A stretch of 7,551 nt of DNA, from NCBI GenBank assembly GCA_012735285.1, contig JAAYHT010000307.1:1-7551 (forward strand), in the 5' to 3' direction. This DNA comes from Clostridiales bacterium (GTDB taxonomy: Bacteria; Bacillota; Clostridia; Peptostreptococcales; Anaerovoracaceae). Position 1 is the stretch's first letter. The number at the start of each line of letters is the position of its first letter. This document shows positions 1 to 6,333 of the stretch, one piece after another. The notes beneath the pieces were generated by a model, which worked only from the letters and a program-made list of their open reading frames with translations, had not been told where the DNA came from and ran no database searches. The position numbers and the translations under genes were made by a program.

Positions 1-27
1 CCAGCACCTTTTTTGTCTACAGTCTGA

Positions 28-46
28 CCGGGGATAACTTCCCCGG
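28..46. repeat. GC-rich inverted repeat just past ric
   Basis: Seven-base arms CCGGGGA and TCCCCGG flank a five-base loop, starting four bases beyond the ric stop codon. As RNA it would form a stable hairpin that could end or protect the ric transcript. On the minus strand it is not followed by a T-run, and on the plus strand only by the weakly T-rich CTTCTTATTCT, so it is not a classical intrinsic terminator. A run of T at 9-14 on the plus strand lies on its far side. The window ends here, so its true context cannot be seen. Confidence 0.5.
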
Positions 47-50
47 CTTC

Positions 51-731
51 TTATTCTATATACTCTTTTAAAAGAATATTGTTCTCTAGATGTATATGAT
101 GATGGAGATCATTTTCTAATTCCAGTAGCATTTCATAAGCCTTTATATAGCTAGCACATGCATCTTTAGGAGGAGTGTAATCACTTGTAATATTTCTTAA
201 TTTACTTAATATTTCACCTGCATGTTCATGCTCAGCAATAATTTCTTTCGTTAGTCTTTTTATCTCATCTACTTTGTTTTTATCTTCTATAATAGGAAAT
301 AGATTTAGTTCTTCTTTTAATAAATGCATCTCAAGCTCTGTCTTAAGTGTTCCAAATAGACTATAGACCTCAAACAGCTCTTTATGGTTGTTTCCATGCG
401 CCCTTAGAACGTTACCAAGCAAGGTACTGATTTCAGGAAGCGCCAGGCGAAGGTATCCATGGTGCTTATCCTCAATATGTTCTGCAAGCCCTGAAGGTTT
501 CATCTCGATATAGTTCACAGGCTGATGGTATGAATTAAGCTGATCCTCCTCTACCTTTTTAAGCTTTGCGAACAGCTCTTCTTTGTCTATGTCCTGTTCA
601 TTTATAACGTCATGGAGCAGTCTTCTGCCTCCGCAGCAGTAGTCAATTCCGAAATCACTGAAAACCTTCATCGCATTTGGCATACGGGCCACTATATCTC
701 CTATTGTTGCTTCTTTATTTGTATACCACAT
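51..731 (-). CDS. ric: Di-iron iron-sulfur cluster repair protein (Ric/YtfE/ScdA family)
   Basis: Cytosolic hemerythrin-like protein of the family that restores Fe-S clusters after nitric oxide or oxidative damage. The 226 residues match the family (E. coli YtfE is about 220). Residues 6-42 form the ScdA_N domain with its Cys-Cys-Gly-Gly motif at 32-35. Residues about 80-220 form the four-helix hemerythrin-like domain. By alignment from memory to YtfE, the di-iron ligands are His90, His112, His136, Glu140, His168, His212 and Glu216, the last two in the C-terminal signature HIHLENN. All are present, so the protein should be functional. The start is the ATG at 731, preceded by AAGGAGGT (739-746) with 7 bases between. 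An in-frame TTG at 791 would add 20 hydrophobic residues foreign to the family and has no such site. The gene lies downstream of hydA but is separated by a terminator and has its own promoter. Confidence 0.95.
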   Translation of the reverse strand: MWYTNKEATIGDIVARMPNAMKVFSDFGIDYCCGGRRLLHDVINEQDIDKEELFAKLKKVEEDQLNSYHQPVNYIEMKPSGLAEHIEDKHHGYLRLALPEISTLLGNVLRAHGNNHKELFEVYSLFGTLKTELEMHLLKEELNLFPIIEDKNKVDEIKRLTKEIIAEHEHAGEILSKLRNITSDYTPPKDACASYIKAYEMLLELENDLHHHIHLENNILLKEYIE

Positions 732-738
732 AATATTT

Positions 739-746
739 ACCTCCTT
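739..746 (-). promoter_or_regulatory. Ribosome binding site that fixes the ric start
   Basis: AAGGAGGT on the minus strand is a near-perfect Shine-Dalgarno, 7 bases before the ATG at 731. It shows that translation starts there and not at the upstream in-frame TTG at 791. Confidence 0.9.
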
Positions 747-747
747 A

Positions 748-767
748 TATAAGTTACATGACTTATA
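748..767. promoter_or_regulatory. 20-bp palindrome, candidate operator of ric
   Basis: Minus-strand TATAAGTCATGTAACTTATA has perfect seven-base arms (TATAAGT and ACTTATA) around six bases. Its first six bases are the proposed -10 element of ric, so a bound protein would sit on the promoter and start site. The size and spacing suit a dimeric regulator of the CRP/FNR type. HcpR and similar NO-responsive regulators control such genes in other anaerobes, but I cannot assign this site to a known regulator. Confidence 0.5.
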
Positions 768-791
768 CCCAAATAATAAAAGAAGCAACAA
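762..791 (-). promoter_or_regulatory. Candidate sigma-A promoter of ric
   Basis: TTGTTG (786-791), an 18-base spacer, then TATAAG (762-767). Transcription would start near 755, giving a leader of about 25 bases with the ribosome binding site. It lies just past the hydA terminator, as expected for an independent gene. The -35 is only a moderate match. An alternative, TTGCTT at 783-788, has too short a spacer. Confidence 0.5.
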
Positions 792-795
792 TTGA

Positions 796-819
796 AAAAG
801 GCAGATTGCTCTGCCTTTT
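796..819 (-). terminator. Intrinsic terminator of the hydCBA operon
   Basis: Minus-strand AAAAGGCAGA, loop GCAA, then TCTGCCTTTT gives a perfect 10-bp stem that starts one base after the hydA stop and continues as a T-run (TTTTT at 795-799). It is nearly symmetrical, with T-runs on both sides, so it may stop transcription in both directions. It separates the hydrogenase operon from ric. Confidence 0.9.
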
Positions 820-820
820 A

Positions 821-2602
821 CTAAACCAGTTCGTTATATAAGCCGCGCTTAGTATACTCAGTATGTAGAAGATGATGTGATATTTCTCCACCTATTTCTC
901 CTAGATACTCTTCATACAGCTTAATTAGGTCTGGATTCTCATGGCTCTTTCTCAGAACTTTGCGTTCATCTTCTGAGTAAAGTGCATTTGTTCTTTTCAC
1001 ACGGAAGTCTTCACAATCCGTACGCGGCTGCCCTCCTCCTGAGATACATCCTCCCGGACATCCCATTACTTCAATGAAGTGGTAAGGGGATTTACCTGCC
1101 TTAACTTCGTCCATCAGCTTATTTGCACCCTGAAGTCCGGAGGTTACGGCCACATTTACAGTTACACCCTCAAGATGCTTGTATTCAGGAAGTGTATCTT
1201 CTATAAGGATTGAAGCAGTTTTTATCTGATCCAAGCCCTTTATAGGAGTTACGTGCAGGTTTTCAAAGGGTAGCTCCCGACCTGTTACAAGTTCATATAC
1301 AGTACGAAGAGCCGCCTCCATAACACCCCCTGTAACACCGAATATGTCTGCTGCCCCTGTTGATAAACCTAGGGGTGAGTCAAAATCGCTGTCAGGCAAG
1401 TTCACAAAATCTACACCATAACTCTTGATCATCTTACCAAGCTCGCGAGTGGTAAGAACAGCATCTACGTCAGGATAACCATTAGCATTCATTTCTGGAC
1501 GCTGGATCTCATATTTCTTCGCGGTGCACGGCATTATAGATACTGTAAATATATCCTTCGGATCTTTATTTATCTTCTTAGCATAGAAACTCTTAGTCAA
1601 TGCGCCGAGCATCATATGAGGAGACTTACAGGTTGATAGATGATCCAACTCAGTATGGTAGGTGTGTTCTATATGTTTTATCCACCCAGGCGAGCAGGAA
1701 GTGATCATCGGCAGCACTGCCTTACCTCCATTAAGTGCATCGGTAACCCTATGTAAAAACTCGGTACCTTCTTCTAGGATTGTAAGGTCTGCTGCAAAGT
1801 TAGTATCAAATACATCGTCAAATCCAAGCATTCTAAGTGCTGTTACCATTTTGCCTGTTACCGGAGTACCTACCGGTAAGTCAAAGCACTCACCAAGTGC
1901 TGCTCTAACAGCAGGTGCTGTCTGAACTATAACATACTTACTTGGATCAGCAAGAGCCCTTTGGACTTTGGCTATGCCATCAGTTTCTGTAAGAGCACCG
2001 GTTGGGCAGACTACAGTACACTGGCCGCACATGGCGCAGGCCGTACTGTTTAAAGGTAACTGCATAGCCGGGCTCACTATCGTATCAAAGCCTCTGTTTT
2101 GTACATTAATAGCACCCACATCCTGAATCTGATTGCATACTGTAACACATCTTCTGCAAAGTATGCACTTGCTTGGATCCCTTGTAATGGATGGTGAAAT
2201 ATCAGGTTCTACCTCTGTACGCTTTCCATAAAGACGCCTATCAGTTACCCCTAATGTTTCGCCCAATTCTTGCAGTTCACAGCTCTGATTGCGCGAACAC
2301 TGCAAACAATCATCAGGATGGTTCGATACAAGAAGCTCATAGAGCATCTTGCGAACCTTCTGAACCCTAGCACTATTAGTCTTTATATTCATCCCCTCAC
2401 GCACTTTAGTAATGCATGAGGCCTGTAAATTTTTATATCCATCAATTTCAACTACGCATATTCTGCATACGCCTTGTTCATGTATTCCCTTCATATAGCA
2501 GAGATTAGGTATATGTATATTATTCGCCCTGGCGGCCTCGAGTATAGTCATCCCTTCCTCTGCCTGAACTGGAATTCCATTAATAGTCAAGTTGATCATC
2601 AT
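821..2602 (-). CDS. hydA: [FeFe]-hydrogenase catalytic subunit HydA of the trimeric NAD-linked enzyme
   Basis: Cytosolic subunit that oxidises or evolves H2 at the H-cluster. Cofactor domains in order: N-terminal [2Fe-2S] with Cys35, 46, 49 and 63; a His-Cys3 [4Fe-4S] site with His95, Cys99, 102 and 108; a two-[4Fe-4S] ferredoxin domain with Cys146, 149, 152, 156 and Cys189, 192, 195, 199. The H-cluster domain runs from about 220 to the end, with L1 TSCSPGW (301-307), L2 MPCTAKKYE (357-365) and L3 around Cys515 and Cys519. The short C-terminal belt region ends in a SHENP...LLHTEY-type motif. At 593 residues it is CpI-sized and lacks the C-terminal [2Fe-2S] extension of T. maritima HydA. In L1 the second Cys of the classical TSCCP is Ser304. 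Two ATGs are possible. The second (2599) matches the CpI N-terminus better and lies 9 bases from AGGAGG, against 6 for the first. It is the last gene of the hydCBA operon. Confidence 0.97.
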   Translation of the reverse strand: MMINLTINGIPVQAEEGMTILEAARANNIHIPNLCYMKGIHEQGVCRICVVEIDGYKNLQASCITKVREGMNIKTNSARVQKVRKMLYELLVSNHPDDCLQCSRNQSCELQELGETLGVTDRRLYGKRTEVEPDISPSITRDPSKCILCRRCVTVCNQIQDVGAINVQNRGFDTIVSPAMQLPLNSTACAMCGQCTVVCPTGALTETDGIAKVQRALADPSKYVIVQTAPAVRAALGECFDLPVGTPVTGKMVTALRMLGFDDVFDTNFAADLTILEEGTEFLHRVTDALNGGKAVLPMITSCSPGWIKHIEHTYHTELDHLSTCKSPHMMLGALTKSFYAKKINKDPKDIFTVSIMPCTAKKYEIQRPEMNANGYPDVDAVLTTRELGKMIKSYGVDFVNLPDSDFDSPLGLSTGAADIFGVTGGVMEAALRTVYELVTGRELPFENLHVTPIKGLDQIKTASILIEDTLPEYKHLEGVTVNVAVTSGLQGANKLMDEVKAGKSPYHFIEVMGCPGGCISGGGQPRTDCEDFRVKRTNALYSEDERKVLRKSHENPDLIKLYEEYLGEIGGEISHHLLHTEYTKRGLYNELV

Positions 2603-2605
2603 ATC

Positions 2606-5600
2606 CTACCTCCTGTCACAGTGCAGACATCTTAGTGATTCAGCCATAGCATCCAGCGCATGGTAGCCAAGTGCAACTTCATCGAAGTTTTCTATGCGCT
2701 GATCAACTGGTAAAAATCTTTCCGGGAATCTATCGTGTTCGGTGACTTCTCCCACAGGGATAATAGGGATATCGATTTCATCACCGTTGTTAAGTTCACC
2801 TTTTCCACCCAAGTATTTATCTATATTGATTGCGGCAAGTTTACCTGCAGCTATAGCGTTAATAACGTCCCTTGCTCCCCAAGGAGCTGCGTCTCCTCCT
2901 GCAAATATACCGTCATGGGATGTTTGAGCAGTGAATCTGTCAGCATCCAATGTCTTGTAGCCACCGTTAGCATCCTCTTTTACAGGGAGGAATTGTGAAT
3001 CAAGCTCCTGGTTGATAGCAGTTACTACTCCGTCACACTCTAAAACAAAGTCTGAGTTCGGAATAGCTGTGGTTTGACGTCTTCCATCCCTACCAAACTC
3101 GCCCTGCTGCATTTTCTGAAGACGGATTCCAGATACCTTGCCGTCCTTTTCTAATATCTCAACAGGCCCAACCAGGGTTGTAATCTTTATACCTTCTTCA
3201 ATAGCTTCTTGTACCTCTTCGATATCAGCAGGCATCTCGTTTAGAGTACGTCTGTATAAAACATTTATCTCTTCACAGCCTAGACGTAAAGCAGTACGTG
3301 CAACGTCTAGAGCTGTTGAACCTCCGCCAACTACTGCCAGACGACGAGGTACACTTCTATCGCGATTTAGGCCTACACGACGTAAGAAGGCTAGACCGCT
3401 TTCTACCTGAGGCAGTTCTTCGCCTGGGATTTCAAGTAGTCTGGATTTCTGAGTACCTATTGCTATGTAGACAGCATCATTCTGCTCCCTAAGTTCATCA
3501 AGGCTTATATCTCGGCCTATCATGGTATTTGTATGTATTTTAACCCCTGCATTTACAATAGCTTTGATTTCCTTAGCCAGTACATCCTTAGGTAGTCTGT
3601 ATTCAGGAATACCCCAGTACAATACTCCTCCAGCAACTTCTTCAGCTTCATATACATCTACCTCATGACCAAGTTGAGCTAGATAGTATGCACAGGTTAA
3701 ACCCGACGGACCAGACCCTATTACCGCAACTTTCTTTCCTGTCGGTTTCTTAGGCTCTATAGTCGGTATTTCATACTCATTTTGAAGGGCATAGTCACCT
3801 ATATAACGCTTAATTGAACGAATAGCGAGAGATTCGTCTACCTGAGCACGGCGGCAATGTCTTTCACATGGATGGGTACATATACGACCACATACTGCAG
3901 GGAAAGGATTATCCCTTCTTATAAGCTGGTATGCATCAATCAAACGACCTGCAGCAACAAGGGACATGTAACCTGGTACATTAACCCCTGCAGGACAAGC
4001 ATTTCTACATGGTGATGTATATAGATTCGAGCATACGCCAGCATCGCAGTGCTTAGCCTTAATATGGGTTTCGTATTCATCTCTGAAATAGCGTATTGTT
4101 GAAAGAACTGGATTTGATGAGGTCTGACCAAGTCCGCAGATTGCAGATTCCCTGATACTTTCTGCCAACTCTTCAAGCATCTCAATATCGCCTTCCTGAC
4201 CTTCACCTTCAGTAATCCGTTCTAATATTTCTAACATCCGCATTGTACCAACCCTACAGGGTGTACATTTTCCACAGGACTCATCGCGAATGAAGTCCAT
4301 GAAGTAGCGTGCCGTATCAACCATACAGGTATCCTCATCCATGACTATAAGGCCGCCCGAGCCCATGATAGCCCCTAATTGGGATAAGGATTCATAGTCT
4401 ACCCTAGTATTCAGGTGTTCCTTTGTCAGGCATCCTCCCGAAGGACCTCCAGACTGTATAGCCTTAAAATTCTTCCCTCCAACGATGCCTCCACCGATCT
4501 TGTAGATAATATCTCCTAAAATAGTTCCCATCGGAACTTCAATGATACCTGTATTAACGATATCACCGGCTAATGCAAATACCTTTGTACCCTTGGACTT
4601 TTCAGTACCAATAGTCTGATACCACTCAGCCCCTTTGTTAATAATGCAGGGTACGTTAGCCAATGTTTCTATGTTGTTAATAATAGTTGGCTTTTCAAAA
4701 AGACCTGATTCAAATGGGAAGGGTGGTTTTTGCCTAGGTTCGCCACGCTTTCCTTCGATTGATGCCAATAAAGCGGTTTCTTCTCCGCATACAAAGGCAC
4801 CTGCACCTATACGTATACTCAGATCAAACGAAAAATCAGAACCAAGGATCTTCTCTCCTAAGAGTCCCCTTTCCCTTGCCTGTTCAATGGCATTACTCAA
4901 TCTTTCGATTGCCAGAGGATACTCGGCGCGAACATATATGTATCCTTGCTTAGCACCTATAGCGTATGCACCAATCATCAATCCCTCAATTACGGAATGG
5001 GGATCCCCTTCTAATATGGATCTGTCCATGAAAGCTCCGGGGTCACCTTCATCGGCGTTGCAAACCATATACTTTTCATCACCAGCTGCATTCAAACCTG
5101 CTTCCCACTTAAGCCCTACTGGGAAACCTGCTCCTCCTCGTCCACGCAGCCCTGATTTTTTCATCTCCTCAACTACATCTTTAGGTGACATTCCATTTAA
5201 GATTTTTCCTAAAGCCGCATATCCATCACGAGCTATATATGCATCCAAAGATGCATAATCCATCCTTCCACAGTTTCTTAATGCTATGCGAACCTGTTCT
5301 TTGAAAAAGCTTATGTCATCTATCTTAGGTATGTATTTCTTCTGGTAATTATCATAAAAGGTATACTCTTCAACCACTTCATCATTTAGAAGGTGACGAG
5401 CTACCAAATCATTTACTTTTTCTGAATCCATCTTCGTATAGAAAACATCGTCAGGCTCTACTAATACTACAGGTCCTACTGCACAAGTTCCCATACATCC
5501 AGTAACCAGAACCTGTACGGATTCACTTAAGCCATTCTTTTCTAATGCCTCAACTAAAGCGTCCTTAACATCCTTGCAGTTAGATGAGACGCAACCTGCA

Positions 5601-5698
5601 CCGCCGCAGACTAGTACTCGACGTTTATATGAGGCTTGTTTTGCCAAATATTCTTCCTTTATGTTATTCAAATCGGCGACTGATCTGATTACGCTCAT
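2606..5698 (-). CDS. hydB: HydB-GltD/NfnB fusion: NuoF-like FMN subunit with C-terminal FAD/NADP(H)-type domain
   Basis: Electron-input or output subunit of the soluble hydrogenase. Domains in order: thioredoxin-like [2Fe-2S] (about 26-110; Cys31, 36, 68, 72); NuoF-like FMN/NAD(H) domain (about 140-400) with GLRGRGGAGFP (183-193) and CNADEGDPGAF (213-223); SLBB region with SGGPSGGC (416-423); N3-type [4Fe-4S] with Cys475, 478, 481 and 521. Ordinary HydB continues with a two-cluster ferredoxin domain. Here, after Cys551 and Cys556, a GltD/NfnB-like module follows instead. It has Cys564, 568, 603, 607, 611 and 615, an FAD-binding GSGPSG (661-666), a second dinucleotide fold GGGSTA (791-796) with YRR (815-817) typical of NADPH binding in this family, and a GIFAGGDA FAD motif (930-937). 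It ends with RCLHC (1023-1027). The 1030 residues equal HydB plus a GltD-sized protein, with no frameshift at the junction. The start ATG overlaps the hydC stop as ATGA. I infer a subunit that can meet both NAD(H) and NADP(H). Confidence 0.93.
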   Translation of the reverse strand: MSVIRSVADLNNIKEEYLAKQASYKRRVLVCGGAGCVSSNCKDVKDALVEALEKNGLSESVQVLVTGCMGTCAVGPVVLVEPDDVFYTKMDSEKVNDLVARHLLNDEVVEEYTFYDNYQKKYIPKIDDISFFKEQVRIALRNCGRMDYASLDAYIARDGYAALGKILNGMSPKDVVEEMKKSGLRGRGGAGFPVGLKWEAGLNAAGDEKYMVCNADEGDPGAFMDRSILEGDPHSVIEGLMIGAYAIGAKQGYIYVRAEYPLAIERLSNAIEQARERGLLGEKILGSDFSFDLSIRIGAGAFVCGEETALLASIEGKRGEPRQKPPFPFESGLFEKPTIINNIETLANVPCIINKGAEWYQTIGTEKSKGTKVFALAGDIVNTGIIEVPMGTILGDIIYKIGGGIVGGKNFKAIQSGGPSGGCLTKEHLNTRVDYESLSQLGAIMGSGGLIVMDEDTCMVDTARYFMDFIRDESCGKCTPCRVGTMRMLEILERITEGEGQEGDIEMLEELAESIRESAICGLGQTSSNPVLSTIRYFRDEYETHIKAKHCDAGVCSNLYTSPCRNACPAGVNVPGYMSLVAAGRLIDAYQLIRRDNPFPAVCGRICTHPCERHCRRAQVDESLAIRSIKRYIGDYALQNEYEIPTIEPKKPTGKKVAVIGSGPSGLTCAYYLAQLGHEVDVYEAEEVAGGVLYWGIPEYRLPKDVLAKEIKAIVNAGVKIHTNTMIGRDISLDELREQNDAVYIAIGTQKSRLLEIPGEELPQVESGLAFLRRVGLNRDRSVPRRLAVVGGGSTALDVARTALRLGCEEINVLYRRTLNEMPADIEEVQEAIEEGIKITTLVGPVEILEKDGKVSGIRLQKMQQGEFGRDGRRQTTAIPNSDFVLECDGVVTAINQELDSQFLPVKEDANGGYKTLDADRFTAQTSHDGIFAGGDAAPWGARDVINAIAAGKLAAINIDKYLGGKGELNNGDEIDIPIIPVGEVTEHDRFPERFLPVDQRIENFDEVALGYHALDAMAESLRCLHCDRR
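2609..2614 (-). promoter_or_regulatory. hydA ribosome binding site inside the hydB end
   Basis: AGGAGG on the minus strand is at once the Shine-Dalgarno of hydA and the last two codons (Arg-Arg) of hydB. Six bases separate it from the first hydA ATG (2602) and nine from the second (2599). The arrangement suggests translational coupling of hydA to hydB. Confidence 0.9.
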
Positions 5699-6222
5699 AC
5701 TGCTTCCTCTCCTTCCTGATAATACCTAGCTAAAATATTTTCTAGCTTATCCGGATCTACCTGTTTATAAACCACATCATCTATAGACATGGCAGGTGCT
5801 AATCCGCATGCACCTATACAGCGTGCAACCTCGAAAGTAAACTTACGATCCTTAGTTGTATCGCCTATATCTATATCTAATAACTCTTTTAACCTTTCGA
5901 CAATCTTCTTGCCTCCCCGCACATAGCAGGCAGTTCCCATACAAACCCTTATTGTATGTTCCCCTCTGGGTTGAGTAGAGAAGAAAGAATAGAATGATAC
6001 TACTCCTGAGACCTGAGATACTGGAATATCGAGAGTATCAGCAATAACTCTCTGAACTTCTATAGGTAGATAACCGTAGATTCCTTGTGCCATATGTAGC
6101 ACCTGAATAAGAGCCCCCTCTTTCCCACGGTACTCCTTCGCCAATTCAGCAATACGTTCTAGCAATTCAGCTTCATCGGAGCACCCGTTACAGCAGTTAG
6201 TCTTTACCATTTTTTCGCCCAA
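5695..6222 (-). CDS. hydC: HydC, NuoE-like [2Fe-2S] subunit of NAD-linked hydrogenase
   Basis: Small soluble subunit of the complex I 24-kDa (NuoE) family. It partners the NuoF-like part of HydB and holds one [2Fe-2S] cluster in a thioredoxin-like fold. Residues about 17-85 form the helical N-terminal region, including QGIYGYLP and the SFYSFF segment. The cluster ligands are Cys94 and Cys99 (CMGTAC), then Cys135 and Cys139 (CIGAC). The 175 residues match the family. An extra Cys group, CCNGC (10-14), precedes the conserved domain and its role is unknown. The start is taken as TTG at 6222 because GGAGGT (6231-6236) lies exactly 8 bases before it. The in-frame ATG at 6210 would be 20 bases away, and using it would remove only four residues. 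It is the first gene of hydCBA and overlaps hydB by four bases. Confidence 0.95.
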   Translation of the reverse strand: MGEKMVKTNCCNGCSDEAELLERIAELAKEYRGKEGALIQVLHMAQGIYGYLPIEVQRVIADTLDIPVSQVSGVVSFYSFFSTQPRGEHTIRVCMGTACYVRGGKKIVERLKELLDIDIGDTTKDRKFTFEVARCIGACGLAPAMSIDDVVYKQVDPDKLENILARYYQEGEEAV

Positions 6223-6230
6223 GGATTTTT

Positions 6231-6236
6231 ACCTCC
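6231..6236 (-). promoter_or_regulatory. Ribosome binding site that selects the TTG start of hydC
   Basis: GGAGGT on the minus strand lies 8 bases before TTG at 6222 and 20 bases before the next in-frame ATG at 6210. The spacing argues strongly for the rare TTG start. Confidence 0.85.
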
Positions 6237-6264
6237 AATCTTGATTCAAAATTTACGACTCAAT

Positions 6265-6294
6265 TTAATAAGTAATATTAATCACATCTTTCAA
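6265..6294 (-). promoter_or_regulatory. Candidate sigma-A promoter of hydCBA
   Basis: TTGAAA (6289-6294), an 18-base spacer and TATTAA (6265-6270) would start transcription near 6258, giving a leader of about 36 bases before the hydC start. The elements match the consensus at five and four of six positions. A second possibility, TTGATT (6350-6355) with a poor -10 inside the Rex-like site, cannot be excluded. Confidence 0.4.
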
Positions 6295-6315
6295 AAATGT
6301 AAAGGGTTTTTTGTA

Positions 6316-6333
6316 TAATTAATCATTTAACAA
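6316..6333. promoter_or_regulatory. Rex-like redox operator
   Basis: Minus-strand TTGTTAAATGATTAATTA compares with the Rex consensus TTGTTAA-N4-TTAACAA. One half-site is perfect and the other matches at five of seven positions. Rex is an NADH/NAD+-sensing repressor that commonly controls fermentation and hydrogenase genes in Clostridia, so a site upstream of an NAD-linked hydrogenase is expected. It lies 22 bases upstream of the proposed -35 of hydC, unusually far for simple repression unless the true promoter is further upstream. Confidence 0.5.

Noticed and set aside
732..791. Upstream TTG extension of ric by 20 residues
   Set aside because: It has no ribosome binding site, the added residues are unlike the family, and AAGGAGGT precedes the ATG at 731. 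The TTG also falls in the proposed -35 element.
1662..1925. Plus-strand open frame inside hydA
   Set aside because: It is antisense to the H-cluster region of hydA. The conserved motifs are on the minus strand.
2735..3492. Several overlapping plus-strand frames opposite the GltD-like part of hydB
   Set aside because: They are shadows of the strongly conserved minus-strand coding sequence and have no protein features.
3940..4206. 88-codon minus-strand frame in another phase within hydB
   Set aside because: HydB is continuous here with conserved Cys motifs in its own frame, so there is no frameshift and this frame is spurious.
4635..5258. 207-codon open frame on the plus strand
   Set aside because: It is fully antisense to the conserved FMN/NAD(H) domain of hydB, has no ribosome binding site and shows no recognisable motifs.
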